This document shows positions 1-10,142 of a stretch of 64,000 nt of DNA, piece by piece (position 1 is the first letter of the stretch; every line of letters starts with the position of its first letter). This stretch comes from Mycobacterium sp. GA-1199 (GTDB lineage Bacteria > Actinomycetota > Actinomycetes > Mycobacteriales > Mycobacteriaceae), in assembly GCF_001500045.1 (NCBI RefSeq), contig NZ_LQIX01000001.1, positions 574,343 through 638,342 of the forward strand. The letters are read 5' to 3'. Position numbers and translations under genes: made by a program. The notes below the pieces were generated by a model. That model was not told the DNA's origin, made no database searches, and saw nothing but the letters and a program-made list of their open reading frames with translations.

Positions 1-1
1 G

Positions 2-1165
2 GAGTTGACCACGCTGTCCTCGGCCACCGTCGACTCCAACGAAGTGGCGCTCAACCGGTTGCAGCCCGACAAGCAGGTGTCCTACATCCGAAACTCGGTC
101 AAGGCGACCGTCGACGCCTACGACGGCACGGTGTCGCTGTACGCGCAGGACGAGCAGGATCCGGTGCTGCAGGCATGGATGAAGGTGTTCCCGGGTACGG
201 TCAAGCCCAAGAGCGAGATCTCCGCCGAACTGCAGGAGCATCTTCGCTATCCCGAAGACCTGTTCAAGGTGCAGCGCGCGCTGCTGGCCAAGTACCACGT
301 CGACGATCCGGTGACGTTCTTCTCGACATCGGACTTCTGGGACGTTCCGCTGGATCCCAACCCGACCGCGAGCAGCTATCAGCCGCCGTACTACATCGTG
401 GCCAAAGACCTCGCGGAAAACGACCGTGCGGCGTCGTTCCAGTTGACCAGTGCGATGAACCGGTTCCGGCGCGACTTCCTGGCCGCCTTCATGAGTGCCA
501 GTTCCGACCCCGAGACCTACGGCAAGATCACCGTATTGACCATTCCGGGTCAGGTCAACGGTCCCAAGCTGGCGTTCAACGCGATCAGCACCGATACCGC
601 GGTGTCCCAGGACCTCGGTGTGATCGGGCGCGACAACCAGAACCGCATCCGGTGGGGCAACCTGCTGACGTTGCCGGTCGCCGAGGGCGGATTGCTCTAT
701 GTCGCACCGGTGTACGCCTCGCCCGGGGCCAGCGATGCCGCGTCGTCGTACCCGCGCCTGATCCGTGTGGCGATGATGTACAACGACAAGGTCGGTTACG
801 GCCCGACGGTGCGCGATGCGCTCACCGAGTTGTTCGGACCCGGCGCGGACGCCACCGCCACCGGCCCCGCGCCGATCGCGGGCACCGGCGGACAGCAGCC
901 CGCCGCCCAGCCGCCGGCCGACGGTGAACCGCCGGCCCGCACCCCGGCCAACCAGCAGGGCCGGGCACCGGAGTCGCCGCCGCCCGCGGCGGTGCCGCCG
1001 GGTGGACCGGTCCAGCTGTCGGGCGCGAAAGCCGCTGCGCTGCAAGAGGTCAACGCGGCGCTCGACGGGCTGCGTCAGGCCCAGCAGGGCGGTAACTTCG
1101 CCGAGTACGGCGAGGCGCTGCAACGCCTCGACGACGCGATGGAGAAGTACCAGTCCGCGAGCTGA
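2..1165 (+). CDS. UPF0182 family membrane protein, C-terminal part (5' end outside window)
   Basis: The reading frame is open from the first bases, so the start lies upstream of the window; 387 residues are visible. The sequence matches the soluble C-terminal half of the UPF0182 family (M. tuberculosis Rv3193c type), large proteins with several N-terminal membrane helices and an extracytoplasmic domain of unknown function. The helices are not in view. The last third is rich in Pro, Ala and Gly (roughly residues 280-345) and is followed by a short, probably helical, charged end. The stop codon lies inside the first copy of a 21-22 bp tandem repeat. Family assignment rests on sequence recognition; no biochemical role is claimed. 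Confidence 0.85.
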   Translation, partial: ELTTLSSATVDSNEVALNRLQPDKQVSYIRNSVKATVDAYDGTVSLYAQDEQDPVLQAWMKVFPGTVKPKSEISAELQEHLRYPEDLFKVQRALLAKYHVDDPVTFFSTSDFWDVPLDPNPTASSYQPPYYIVAKDLAENDRAASFQLTSAMNRFRRDFLAAFMSASSDPETYGKITVLTIPGQVNGPKLAFNAISTDTAVSQDLGVIGRDNQNRIRWGNLLTLPVAEGGLLYVAPVYASPGASDAASSYPRLIRVAMMYNDKVGYGPTVRDALTELFGPGADATATGPAPIAGTGGQQPAAQPPADGEPPARTPANQQGRAPESPPPAAVPPGGPVQLSGAKAAALQEVNAALDGLRQAQQGGNFAEYGEALQRLDDAMEKYQSAS

Positions 1166-1225
1166 GGCCGCCACTGCCGCGAGCTAAGCCACCACTGCCC
1201 CGAGCTGAGCCGCCACTGCCGCGAG
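1158..1225. repeat. Three-copy 21-22 bp tandem repeat over the UPF0182 stop codon
   Basis: Three near-identical units begin at 1158 (22 bp), 1180 (21 bp) and 1201 (21 bp), each starting CGAGCT and ending CCACTGCC plus one or two bases. The first unit contains the UPF0182 stop codon TGA (1163-1165). A fourth partial unit runs into the inverted-repeat element at 1221. The copies differ at a few positions, so this is not a very recent duplication. Confidence 0.85.
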
Positions 1226-1310
1226 CGACCGCGTCTGCACGGCGACACGCCGCGAAAGTGCGTACATTTTCGGTCGCTCGCGCCGTGCGGACGGCCGCGC
1301 GACCGCAGGC
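1221..1310. repeat. Dispersed intergenic inverted-repeat element, copy A
   Basis: Perfect 11-bp arms GCGAGCGACCG (1221-1231) and CGGTCGCTCGC (1271-1281) enclose a core with GTCTGCAC and ACGCCGCGAAA. The same core order occurs at 17443-17528, so this is a repeated intergenic element and not an ordinary terminator. It lies between the UPF0182 gene and the tRNA. No coding potential is seen. Confidence 0.65.
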
Positions 1311-1345
1311 GTGACGGGTCTCACCGCCATTGGTGACCGCCCGAT

Positions 1346-1375
1346 TTGGAACTGCGCGAGAGCCTTCGGTAACGT
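1346..1375 (+). promoter_or_regulatory. Possible promoter of the initiator tRNA gene
   Basis: TTGGAA (1346-1351) and TAACGT (1370-1375), 18 bp apart, sit 14 bp upstream of the tRNA 5' end. They partly match the SigA hexamers TTGACA and TATAAT. Position supports the call; the hexamers are weak. Confidence 0.35.
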
Positions 1376-1388
1376 GGCGTTCACCCGA

Positions 1389-1462
1389 CGCGGGGTGGAG
1401 CAGCTCGGTAGCTCGCTGGGCTCATAACCCAGAGGTCGCAGGTTCGAATCCTGTCCCCGCTA
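1389..1462 (+). tRNA. Initiator tRNA-fMet (anticodon CAT)
   Basis: A 74-nt cloverleaf: acceptor 5' strand CGCGGGG pairs with CCCCGC near the 3' end, the anticodon loop is CTCATAA, and the T arm is GGTTCGAATCC. Two hallmarks point to the initiator rather than the elongator: the first acceptor position (C1) is unpaired, and three consecutive G:C pairs (GGG/CCC) close the anticodon stem. CCA is not encoded. It supplies formyl-Met-tRNA for translation initiation. Confidence 0.95.
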
Positions 1463-1470
1463 CGAAGTGG

Positions 1471-1502
1471 AACGGCCCTCGGAGGAAACTCCGGGGGCCG
1501 TT
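1471..1502 (+). terminator. Intrinsic terminator-like hairpin after tRNA-fMet
   Basis: A 14-bp stem (AACGGCCCTCGGAG with CTCCGGGGGCCGTT) and a 4-nt GAAA loop begin 8 nt after the tRNA. The T run after the stem is short (TTT then CC), as is usual in mycobacteria. Confidence 0.7.
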
Positions 1503-1540
1503 TCCATTGGCATGTCGAACGGGTCTCGAGATCACACCGC

Positions 1541-2014
1541 TCAGCCGGCCGCTTCGGCCTTCGCCTTGAGGCGCTTCAGTGTGAGCTTGATGTGTTCGGC
1601 GTTGGCGGTCTCGCGGTCGCGCACACCGGTCGCCATCCCCGCGATCGTCTTGAACCACCCCGGCCGTTTGTCCCATGTGCGTTCGGTGACGGTGCAGCCG
1701 CTGTCGGTGGGCGTGATGTCGTAGCGCCAATGTGCGACCGGAATGACGAAGCTCTTGACGTCGAAGCCAAACCTCCGGCCCGGCTGCGCGTCAGTCACGG
1801 TGCAGGTGGTGGTCCACTCCTTGCCGCGGTTGCTGTTGTGGCCCCTGAAGACGGCGCCTACAGCGACGCGGTCGCCCTTGCGCCACTCCATCCGGTCGGC
1901 TTCCTCAGCCAGCGACGCCAGCGTCGGAAGGTCGGTGATCAGCGCGTAGACCGCGGCCGGGTCGGCCGCGATGGACGTCGACGCTTCAGCAGAGGCAGGC
2001 TTGGGTTCATTCAT
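1541..2014 (-). CDS. SRPBCC (START-like) ligand-binding family protein
   Basis: A 157-residue protein with the polyketide-cyclase/dehydrase (SRPBCC) pattern: an N-terminal strand and helix (around 'AADPAAVYALITDLP', residues 16-30), a central beta-sheet with 'RFGFDVKSF', and a long amphipathic C-terminal helix covering the last 45 or so residues. These proteins form a helix-grip cavity for hydrophobic ligands; many in mycobacteria have no known substrate. There is no signal peptide, so it is probably cytoplasmic. It is transcribed divergently from the metallo-beta-lactamase-fold gene at 2132 and ends 39 bp from the tRNA terminator. Specific function is unknown. Confidence 0.8.
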   Translation of the reverse strand: MNEPKPASAEASTSIAADPAAVYALITDLPTLASLAEEADRMEWRKGDRVAVGAVFRGHNSNRGKEWTTTCTVTDAQPGRRFGFDVKSFVIPVAHWRYDITPTDSGCTVTERTWDKRPGWFKTIAGMATGVRDRETANAEHIKLTLKRLKAKAEAAG

Positions 2015-2131
2015 GCCGTGATCGTAATCAGCGGTGCAGGGATCCCGGGCGGTGCTTCATGCGACGAGTGCTTGCCGCCGCCTCGCCCAGCGCCGCAGAC
2101 TGCTTGAAGTTTCGCAATGAAGGAGCCCGCG

Positions 2132-2875
2132 ATGGCGTTGGTCATTGATCCGCTCGACGATATCGGGGTCATCCGCCTCTCCCGGTGGATCTTCAACTGC
2201 TACCTGATCCGTGGCGAAGAGTCCTATGTGGTGGTTGATGCGGGGATGCCCGGCAGCGCCGACGACGTCGCGGGTGTGCTGCTGGTCCACGAAGGCACCG
2301 TCGGTGCGGTCGTGGCCACCCACGGCCACAGCGACCACGTCGCCGGGGCGCCGCGACTGGCCGCCGAGTACGGGGCGGCGCTGCATCTTCCCGAGGTCAC
2401 TCTCGGCTACCTCGACGGCACGCAGGAGCCTCGGACCCCTGCGCTGAGCAAGGTCGCCCAAATCTGGCCCACCCTGATCAGCCAGCCGCTGGACCTGACC
2501 GGGCTGCGCGGCTTCGTCGACGGCGCTCGCATCGCCGGTTACGGCGGAGCCAAGGGGATGGTCGGCGACGCCCTGGGCAGTGCTCAGCCGCTGGCCGACG
2601 GTCAGCCACTACCGGGTGCCACGAGCTGGGAGGTGCTGCACGTGCCCGGCCACACCGACGACTCGACCGCGTTCTGGCATGCCGACAGCCGGACCCTGAT
2701 CTCCGGTGACGCGGTTCTCAGTGCCGGCGGGCGCGCGTGGTTCACCCCGGAGACCGTCGACGACACCGCTGCGGCACGCAGTGAGCGGCGGATGCGGGCG
2801 CTGCCCGTCGAGCACCTGCTACCGGGCCACGGTCTGCCGGTGCACCGCGCCGACGTGTGGGCCGATACGCGCTGA
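2132..2875 (+). CDS. Metallo-beta-lactamase-fold hydrolase
   Basis: A 247-residue MBL-fold enzyme. The metal-binding signature HGHSDH is at residues 64-69; later ligand motifs follow in order: 'HVPGHTDD' (third His), 'SGDAVL' (bridging Asp) and 'LPGHGLPV' (last His). This layout fits the glyoxalase-II-like group that hydrolyses thioesters, lactones or phosphodiesters; the substrate cannot be read from sequence. An in-frame ATG lies at 2117, but AAGGAG sits 7 nt before the ATG at 2132, which I prefer. It is divergent from the SRPBCC gene with a gap of about 117 bp. Confidence 0.85.
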   Translation: MALVIDPLDDIGVIRLSRWIFNCYLIRGEESYVVVDAGMPGSADDVAGVLLVHEGTVGAVVATHGHSDHVAGAPRLAAEYGAALHLPEVTLGYLDGTQEPRTPALSKVAQIWPTLISQPLDLTGLRGFVDGARIAGYGGAKGMVGDALGSAQPLADGQPLPGATSWEVLHVPGHTDDSTAFWHADSRTLISGDAVLSAGGRAWFTPETVDDTAAARSERRMRALPVEHLLPGHGLPVHRADVWADTR

Positions 2876-2965
2876 AATGCCCGGGCTGACACCAACGTCC
2901 GTCGACGTAACCCGCGAATCACACCCTCTCGCAACCCGGTGAGGACGCAAGTACCGGTGTAGGTT

Positions 2966-2999
2966 CTGTCGGGGAGAAGCCGACGTCAGCGCCCGACGG
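2966..2999 (+). other. Alternative hairpins in the 180-bp gap before the flavin reductase gene
   Basis: GTCGG (2968-2972) can pair with CCGAC (2980-2984) or, as part of TGTCGGG (2967-2973), with CCCGACG (2992-2998). The pairings exclude each other. No known riboswitch core was recognised. The rest of 2876-3055 has no gene. Confidence 0.3.
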
Positions 3000-3055
3000 A
3001 CCACCATCGCGGCTTTTCGCCGACATGGTGCGCTTCGACCCGATGGGAGACCTGT

Positions 3056-3556
3056 GTGAGTGCGCAGTCGGGTGCGTCGCCGTTCGAAGACATGGTGTCG
3101 CTGTTGGACTATCCGATGTTCATCGTCACAACCCATGCCGACGACGAGCGGTCCGGCTGCCTGGTGGGCTTCGCGAGCCAGACGAGCATCGATCCGCCGC
3201 GCTTTCTGGTCGGCTTGTCCCGCCGCAACCGGACTTTCCGGATAGCGCAGTCCGCCTCGCACCTCGCGGTACATCTGGTATCGCGCGAGCACCTTGAACT
3301 GGCGCAGTTGTTCGGCGGAGAAACCGGCGACCGCACCAACAAGTTCGGTCGGTGCGCGTGGCACACCGGCCCCGAAGACATGCCGATTCTCGACGACGCC
3401 GCCGCATGGTTCGTCGGCGAAGTGGTCCGTCGGTTCGACGTCGGAGACCACGTCGGTCATCTGCTCGAACCGGTCGCCGGTGTGCCGCCCCAAGACCTCG
3501 ACGAGTGGGTGACCTTCGCCGACGTGCGCGACATCGAACCGGGACACGAGGCGTGA
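3056..3556 (+). CDS. Flavin reductase-like FMN-binding protein
   Basis: A 166-residue protein of the flavin-reductase-like split-barrel family. The N-terminal part has the usual beta-barrel opening ('YPMFIVTTHA', then 'GCLVGFASQTSIDPPRFL'), where FMN binds, and a later 'RNRTFR' loop. Such proteins reduce FMN with NAD(P)H or bind it as a small oxidoreductase. GTG at 3056 is the start, with GGGAG 8 nt upstream. Its stop overlaps the start of the next gene by 4 nt (GTGA), so it is probably co-translated with the RibD-like reductase, suggesting related flavin or pteridine chemistry. Confidence 0.8.
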   Translation: MSAQSGASPFEDMVSLLDYPMFIVTTHADDERSGCLVGFASQTSIDPPRFLVGLSRRNRTFRIAQSASHLAVHLVSREHLELAQLFGGETGDRTNKFGRCAWHTGPEDMPILDDAAAWFVGEVVRRFDVGDHVGHLLEPVAGVPPQDLDEWVTFADVRDIEPGHEA

Positions 3557-4245
3557 GCGCAGAGCTTCCCCTGCGGGCGGTCTCCGGCCTCGACGAGCTG
3601 ATCGACTACTACCGCGCCGCACCCATCGGGGTGCGCGCCAACATGATCTTCAGTGCCGACGGAGCGGCGGCGTTCGGCGGGCGGGTGGGGTCGCTGTCGG
3701 ACCCGACCGACCAACGGCTGCTGGTCGCCCTGCGCGGGTTCGCCGATGTCGTCCTGGTCGGCGCCGCAACGGCACGCGCCGAGAACTATGGCCCCGTGAA
3801 ACCATCAGCTACGACGACCGGGAGCACCGCCCGGATCGCCGTGGTGAGCCGATCCGGGCGACTGCCGGACTCGCTACTGGCCGATCCTGCTCAACGTCCG
3901 ATCCTGGTGACCAGCGCACGTGCGGTATCCGAACATGGATTGGATCGCGAGAAGCGTTGGGAACTATTGATCGCCGGTACCGACACCGTGGACGTCAGGG
4001 CCATGGTCATCGAGCTTCGACAACGTGGACTGGGTCGGGTCCTATGCGAAGGCGGCCCCACGTTGCTCGACGAACTCGTGGGAGCGGACCTCGTCGACGA
4101 GATCTGTGTGACGTTGGCGCCCAAGCTCGCCGGCGCCCGCCTCCCAGGTGGTGGAGACGGTCTGCTTTCCGCGCCGACCGCGCTACGGCTGGACCACGTC
4201 CTGAACCACCGGGACTATCTCTACCTGAAGTACTCCCGACGGTGA
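3553..4245 (+). CDS. RibD C-terminal-domain (pyrimidine/dihydrofolate-type) reductase
   Basis: A 230-residue protein with the RibD_C reductase fold related to DHFR. 'VRANMIFSADGA' near residue 30 and 'LCEGGPTLLDELV' near residue 165 are the family's nucleotide- and substrate-binding signatures. It resembles M. tuberculosis Rv2671 and lacks the N-terminal deaminase domain of bifunctional RibD. Known members reduce the riboflavin-pathway pyrimidine or, more weakly, dihydrofolate with NADPH. GTG at 3553 overlaps the stop of the flavin reductase gene; the frame is open further upstream but that part lies within the flavin reductase coding sequence and is unlikely to be translated. The exact substrate is not decided by sequence. 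Confidence 0.8.
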   Translation: MSAELPLRAVSGLDELIDYYRAAPIGVRANMIFSADGAAAFGGRVGSLSDPTDQRLLVALRGFADVVLVGAATARAENYGPVKPSATTTGSTARIAVVSRSGRLPDSLLADPAQRPILVTSARAVSEHGLDREKRWELLIAGTDTVDVRAMVIELRQRGLGRVLCEGGPTLLDELVGADLVDEICVTLAPKLAGARLPGGGDGLLSAPTALRLDHVLNHRDYLYLKYSRR

Positions 4246-4299
4246 GGAAGCCTGTCTGACCCGCTGACCGGGCGGCCGCCGCTCGCAAACTGGCTTCGG

Positions 4300-4318
4300 T
4301 TAGCTTAGACGGAATTGA
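4300..4318 (+). promoter_or_regulatory. Possible degenerate IdeR (iron) box upstream of mbtM
   Basis: TTAGCTTAGACGGAATTGA matches the first half of the 19-bp IdeR box TTAGGTTAGSCTAACCTAA at 8 of 9 positions; the second half is poor. It lies 44-62 bp upstream of mbtM, where an IdeR site would be expected for a mycobactin gene. Confidence 0.4.
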
Positions 4319-4361
4319 CCAGACCGAAGATCGCTCGTTCGAGCGAGTAAGCAGTGCGAGG

Positions 4362-5888
<1,527 letters not shown>

Positions 5889-5909
5889 GCCCGTCGACCG
5901 CGTGACAGG

Positions 5910-6671
5910 ATGACGCGCGTGGGTGAACGCGTCAGCTTCCCGAGCACCAGCGGACCCGCGCTCGCGGGCGTGATCGACCTGCCCGACGGCGACGTGCGCG
6001 GTTGGGGTGTGTTCGCACACGGGTTCACGCTCGGCAAGGACTCGCCGGCGGCCAGTCGGATCTGCAAGCAACTCGCCGCCGAGGGCATCGGCATGCTGCG
6101 GTTCGACAACCTCGGGCTTGGCGACTCGGACGGCGACTGGAGTGACGGGTCGTTCTCGCACAAGGTCGCCGACACCGTGCGGGCCGTGGAGTTCATGAAC
6201 TCCGAAGGCCGCGAGGTGCGCCTGCTGGTCGGGCATTCCTTCGGCGGCTCGGCCGTCATCGCCGCCGCCCACGACTGCCCGACCGTGAAGGCGGTCGCGA
6301 CGGTCGCGGCCCCCTACGAGCCCGCGCACGTGGAGCGGATCTACGACGCGGTCGTCGAGCGCATCGAGGAAGAGGGGGAGGCGCAGTTTCGCGTCGGCGG
6401 CAAGGCGCTGACGCTCAAGCGGCACTTCCTCGAAGACGTCCGCGACGCCGACCTCCGCGAACGCATACACACCCTGCGCCGCGCGCTGCTGGTGATGCAT
6501 TCGCCGACCGACAACACCGTCGGCATCGCCAACGCCAGCGAGATCTTCCAGGCCGCGCGTCACCCGCGTAGCTTCGTCTCACTCGAAGGCGCCGATCACC
6601 TGCTGACCGGAAAGGATCAGGCGGCGCGGGCGGCACGCATCGTCAGCGCCTGGGCCGACCCGTACCTGTAG
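5910..6671 (+). CDS. Alpha/beta hydrolase (OsmC-associated type, without OsmC domain)
   Basis: A 253-residue alpha/beta hydrolase. The nucleophile elbow is GHSFGG (Ser near residue 112), preceded by the oxyanion region 'VFAHGFTLGKDS' and 'LRFDNLGLGDSDGDW'. The acid-base end is 'HSPTDNTVGIANA' and 'GADHLL'. This matches the hydrolase half of bifunctional hydrolase/OsmC proteins, but the C-terminal OsmC peroxidase domain is absent and the protein ends at normal hydrolase length. It follows mbtM by 21 bp on the same strand and could be co-transcribed. Substrate unknown. Confidence 0.8.
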   Translation: MTRVGERVSFPSTSGPALAGVIDLPDGDVRGWGVFAHGFTLGKDSPAASRICKQLAAEGIGMLRFDNLGLGDSDGDWSDGSFSHKVADTVRAVEFMNSEGREVRLLVGHSFGGSAVIAAAHDCPTVKAVATVAAPYEPAHVERIYDAVVERIEEEGEAQFRVGGKALTLKRHFLEDVRDADLRERIHTLRRALLVMHSPTDNTVGIANASEIFQAARHPRSFVSLEGADHLLTGKDQAARAARIVSAWADPYL

Positions 6672-6682
6672 GCATTCGCGCG

Positions 6683-7654
6683 TCACCGCACGGCGACGAC
6701 GACCTTGCCCTTCGCCGAGCGATCCTCCAGCGCGGCAATCGCGTCCGCGGCCCGCTCGAACGCAAACACCTGCGGTTGCGGTGCGGACACCTTGCCCGAG
6801 GCCAGCAGCGGCTCGAGTTCGGCCCACTGCTCGGCGAGGTAATTGGGATGAATGAAAGTCCAAGCGCCCCAACCCACTCCGACCGCGTCGACATTGTTGA
6901 GTAGCAGCCGGTTCACCTTCACAGTGGGAATCTCGCCGCCGGTGAACCCGACCACGAGCAGCCGTCCCCCCGGGGCCAGCGAACGTAGCGAGTCGGTGAA
7001 CCGATCCCCGCCGACCGGGTCGACGACGATGTCCACCCCGCGTCCCTCGGTCAACTCCTTCACCTTGTCCTTGAACCCGTCGACCGGTACGACGTCGGTT
7101 GCGCCCGCCGCCCTGGCCACCGCGGCCTTCTCCTCGGTACTCACCACCGCGATCACCCGAGAGGCACCCCATGCCGGGGCCAACCGCAGCGTCGAGGTTC
7201 CGATGCCGCCCGCCGCCCCGTGCACCAGCACGGTCTCGCCCTCGGCCAGCCGCCCCCGCGTGCGCAGCGCGTGGTGCATCGTGAGGTCGTTGAAGAGCAG
7301 CCCGGCGCCGGCCTCGAAGGAGACGTTGTCGGGCAGCTTGAAGACGCGTTCGGCGGGCAGGGCGACGACCTCGGCCATCGCGCCGCACAACATCGTCAGC
7401 GCCGCGACGCGATCGCCCGCCTGCACATGTGCGCCGTCGGGCGCACTGCGCACCACGCCGGCGACCTCACCGCCGGGTGTATAGGGCATCTCGGGCTTGT
7501 ACTGATAGAGCCCGCGCGACTGCAACACATCGGGAAACGCGACCCCGGCCGCGTGCACATCGATGACGACAGCACCGTCGCCGTCGGGCTCGTCGACGTC
7601 GACGAGCTTGGCGGCTTGAGGTCCGTCGAGGCTGGCAATCTGAATCGCGCGCAT
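6683..7654 (-). CDS. fadB4: NADPH:quinone oxidoreductase-like MDR protein FadB4
   Basis: A 323-residue zinc-independent medium-chain dehydrogenase/reductase. 'PGGEVAGVV' lies in the GroES-like catalytic domain; 'VLVHGAAGGIGTSTLRLA' near residue 145 is the Rossmann NADPH site, and 'VDIVVDPVGGDRFTDSLR' follows. No zinc-ligand cysteines are seen. It resembles M. tuberculosis FadB4 (Rv3141), a quinone-reductase-like protein despite its name. ATG at 7654 is chosen because residues encoded further upstream have no family similarity. The gene is convergent with the hydrolase at 5910 and divergent from hpx, sharing a 145-bp promoter region with a palindrome. Confidence 0.8.
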   Translation of the reverse strand: MRAIQIASLDGPQAAKLVDVDEPDGDGAVVIDVHAAGVAFPDVLQSRGLYQYKPEMPYTPGGEVAGVVRSAPDGAHVQAGDRVAALTMLCGAMAEVVALPAERVFKLPDNVSFEAGAGLLFNDLTMHHALRTRGRLAEGETVLVHGAAGGIGTSTLRLAPAWGASRVIAVVSTEEKAAVARAAGATDVVPVDGFKDKVKELTEGRGVDIVVDPVGGDRFTDSLRSLAPGGRLLVVGFTGGEIPTVKVNRLLLNNVDAVGVGWGAWTFIHPNYLAEQWAELEPLLASGKVSAPQPQVFAFERAADAIAALEDRSAKGKVVVAVR

Positions 7655-7751
7655 GCCGCCATTTAACTCGACTCGAACGCCGGAGCCTCCGCCGCTGCAC
7701 CGATACTCGCCAAAACCCGGCGGGGGGTGCCGCCGGAAGCGCACACTATTA

Positions 7752-7767
7752 GATAAGCTCACTTATC
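7752..7767. promoter_or_regulatory. Palindromic operator candidate between fadB4 and hpx
   Basis: GATAAG-CTCA-CTTATC: perfect 6-bp arms with a 4-bp spacer in the divergent promoter region, 32 bp upstream of hpx. Size and position suit a TetR- or GntR-type dimer site; no dedicated regulator gene is adjacent. Confidence 0.45.
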
Positions 7768-7799
7768 CGGCAACGTTGCCGAGTTCGAACGGAGCGCAC

Positions 7800-8768
7800 A
7801 TGACCAGTGGTCCCCGCAGCCGGTCGAGGGTTTCGGCCTTCGCTCCCGCTCGGTCCCTCCCATCCGGACGCGCCGTCGAGGTGCGCTCGAGGGACGGCAT
7901 TCGCCTGCACGCCGAGGTCTTCGGTCGCGAGGACGGCTATCCGATCGTCCTGGCGCACGGCATCACGTGCGCGCTGCGGGTGTGGGCCCATCAGATCGCC
8001 GACCTGTCTCGCGACTACCGCGTGATCGCATTCGACCACCGCGGCCACGGCCGCAGCGCGGTCCCGGTCCGCCGCGGCGCCTACAGCCTCGATCATCTGG
8101 CCGCCGACCTCGACTCCGTCCTGGAAGCCACGCTGGCCCCCGGTGAACGGGCGGTCATCGCCGGCCATTCGATGGGTGGCATCGCGATCACCTCCTGGGC
8201 CGAGCGCTACTCCGAGCGGGTAACCGAACGCGCCGACGGCGTCGCGCTCATCAACACCACCACCGGCGACCTGTTGCGCAACGTCAAGTTGCTGCCCGTG
8301 CCCGCGCCGCTGGCCAACGTTCGGGTTCGCACCGCGGGAACCTTCCTGAAGACGTTCGGCGCGTTCCCCGTGCCGCGCGCCATCCACGGCCCGAATCAGC
8401 GCTTCGTGTCGATGCTGGCGGTGGGCCGCGACGCCGATCCGGCGATCGCCTCGTTCGTGCACGAACTGTTCGCCGCGACCTCGCCGGTAGGTCGCGGCGG
8501 CTGGGCCCGTACGCTCGTCGAGCATCTCGGTCCCCGGCACATCGAGCTGCACAACCTGGTCGTGCCGACGCTGGTGATCGGCAGCCAGAAGGACCGGCTG
8601 CTGCCGCTGACGTCGTCTCGCCGGATCGCCGAGGCGGCGCCCAACCTGCGCGATTTCGTGGAGTTGGCCGGCGGTCACTGCGCCATCCTGGAACGCCCCG
8701 ACGAGGTGAACAGGCACCTGCGTGGGCTGGTCGAGTCGGTGACCGCCGAGCGCCGCATCAGCTCCTAG
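7800..8768 (+). CDS. hpx: Alpha/beta hydrolase, non-heme haloperoxidase-like (Rv3171c type)
   Basis: A 322-residue alpha/beta hydrolase with '[15 protein letters not shown]' (oxyanion hole), '[12 protein letters not shown]', and nucleophile elbow 'AGHSMGGIA' near residue 122. The late Asp is in '[12 protein letters not shown]' and the catalytic His in 'LAGGHCAIL'. Its neighbour aofH is also the neighbour of hpx (Rv3171c) in M. tuberculosis, which supports the name; haloperoxidase activity is only a family label. ATG at 7800 is preceded by GGAG. The two convergent genes hpx and aofH share the palindrome CTAG (8765-8768), which gives a TAG stop on each strand. Confidence 0.8.
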   Translation: MTSGPRSRSRVSAFAPARSLPSGRAVEVRSRDGIRLHAEVFGREDGYPIVLAHGITCALRVWAHQIADLSRDYRVIAFDHRGHGRSAVPVRRGAYSLDHLAADLDSVLEATLAPGERAVIAGHSMGGIAITSWAERYSERVTERADGVALINTTTGDLLRNVKLLPVPAPLANVRVRTAGTFLKTFGAFPVPRAIHGPNQRFVSMLAVGRDADPAIASFVHELFAATSPVGRGGWARTLVEHLGPRHIELHNLVVPTLVIGSQKDRLLPLTSSRRIAEAAPNLRDFVELAGGHCAILERPDEVNRHLRGLVESVTAERRISS

Positions 8769-10123
8769 TCACCCGCGAGCGCGCGGTGCACCTCGTCGGC
8801 CGCGCGCCGACCGGACCGGACCGCGCCGTCGAGGAAACCCGTCCACGCGTCAGCGGTTTCGGTTCCCGCCCAATAGATCCCGTCGATCGGCTTGCGCAGC
8901 CACGGACCGTACGTCGTCCACGAGCCGGGTGGCACGGCCGCCGTCGGCCCTCCCGGCGCGAAATCCTCTGCGCCCCAGCAATAGTCGAGATAGTCGATCG
9001 GGCTGAGTGCGGCGTCGCCGAACAGCCCCGCGAAACCCGAAAGCGCGCGCTCCCGACGTTGCGCCGCCGGCAGCGCGTCGAACGAGCGGGCGTCGACAAA
9101 GCCCAGCAGGATGCCGGGGCCGGCCGAGTCCGAGGGGCTGACGTCGAACGTGATGAACACCGGGCCCTCGTCGGAAAGCGCCTCTCCCGAAAGCCCTTTG
9201 GCGCGCCAGAACGGCTTGTCGTAGGCGGCGTAGGCCTTGCTCAGGTTGCCTTGGGGCCAGTGCTGCGCGAGCTTGCCGTACTCGGCGGGCAGCTCGGGTG
9301 AGAACTCGATCGATTGGCGGTGTTCGGGAGGGATGGCGACGACGACGGCCTTGGTGCGCACCGCGCCCCGATCGGATGTCACGGTGAGCGTGCCGTCGCT
9401 GTGGCGTTCGATGCCGCGCACCGGGGCGTCGAGCACGACACGCGGGCCCAGCTCCTCGGCCATCCGGATCGCGATCTGCTGGGTGCCGCCCGGGAAGCGG
9501 CTCTGCTGTGCACCGCCCTCGACGTCGAGCATGCGGTCAAGCCCGCCCGCGGCTCTGACGTAGCGCACGGCGTGCAGCATCGACACCGCGTCGGGCTCAC
9601 AACCCCAGGTCACCCTCGACATGATCGCCATCAGGTCCCGTGTTCCGGCGCTGGCGTGCACCGACTTCAGCCAGCCGTCGAGCGACAGGGAGTCCAGGGC
9701 GTCGGCGTGGGGGGCGGTCCAGGGCGCTTCGACGGCGACCCGCCGACAAGCCCGCTCGAAGCGCCACTGGATGCGCGACACGTCGAGCAGTTCGATGATC
9801 GACAACCGGGGAATCGTGCTGCGGTACGAGCGGACTCGGCCCCGCCACCGGATCAGGTTCTTACCACCGCTGAACGTGGGCACTGTCGCACAGCCCAATT
9901 CGGCTGCCAGTTCTCCGACGGCGTCCTGCGTCGGTCCGATGAAGGTGCCGCCGAGGTCGACGGGTACGCCGGCGATCGTTGCCGTCGCCGACCGTCCGCC
10001 GACCCGGTCGCGACCTTCGAGGACGACGACGTCGTGACCGAGCCGATTCAACTCGCGCGCCGCCGCCAACCCGGCGAACCCGGCGCCCACCACCACCGCG
10101 TCGGCACTGCCTTGCAACCCCAC
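8765..10123 (-). CDS. aofH: Flavin-containing monoamine oxidase AofH
   Basis: A 452-residue FAD amine oxidase, close in length and sequence to M. tuberculosis AofH (Rv3170, about 448). The FAD dinucleotide motif '[18 protein letters not shown]' is at residues 10-27, followed by 'GRDRVGGRS' and '[12 protein letters not shown]'. The C-terminal FAD contact '[18 protein letters not shown]' is intact. It oxidatively deaminates amines to aldehydes with hydrogen peroxide; substrates of the mycobacterial enzyme are not settled. The start GTG lies only 19 bp from the divergent LLM-oxidoreductase start, so at least one of the two is probably leaderless or nearly so. Confidence 0.9.
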   Translation of the reverse strand: MGLQGSADAVVVGAGFAGLAAARELNRLGHDVVVLEGRDRVGGRSATATIAGVPVDLGGTFIGPTQDAVGELAAELGCATVPTFSGGKNLIRWRGRVRSYRSTIPRLSIIELLDVSRIQWRFERACRRVAVEAPWTAPHADALDSLSLDGWLKSVHASAGTRDLMAIMSRVTWGCEPDAVSMLHAVRYVRAAGGLDRMLDVEGGAQQSRFPGGTQQIAIRMAEELGPRVVLDAPVRGIERHSDGTLTVTSDRGAVRTKAVVVAIPPEHRQSIEFSPELPAEYGKLAQHWPQGNLSKAYAAYDKPFWRAKGLSGEALSDEGPVFITFDVSPSDSAGPGILLGFVDARSFDALPAAQRRERALSGFAGLFGDAALSPIDYLDYCWGAEDFAPGGPTAAVPPGSWTTYGPWLRKPIDGIYWAGTETADAWTGFLDGAVRSGRRAADEVHRALAGD

Positions 10124-10142
10124 GCGATTAGGCTCTCACGCC

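Noticed and set aside
3352..3552. Upstream extension of the RibD-like reductase frame
   Set aside because: It lies wholly within the flavin reductase gene and is Arg-rich; family similarity starts at GTG 3553.
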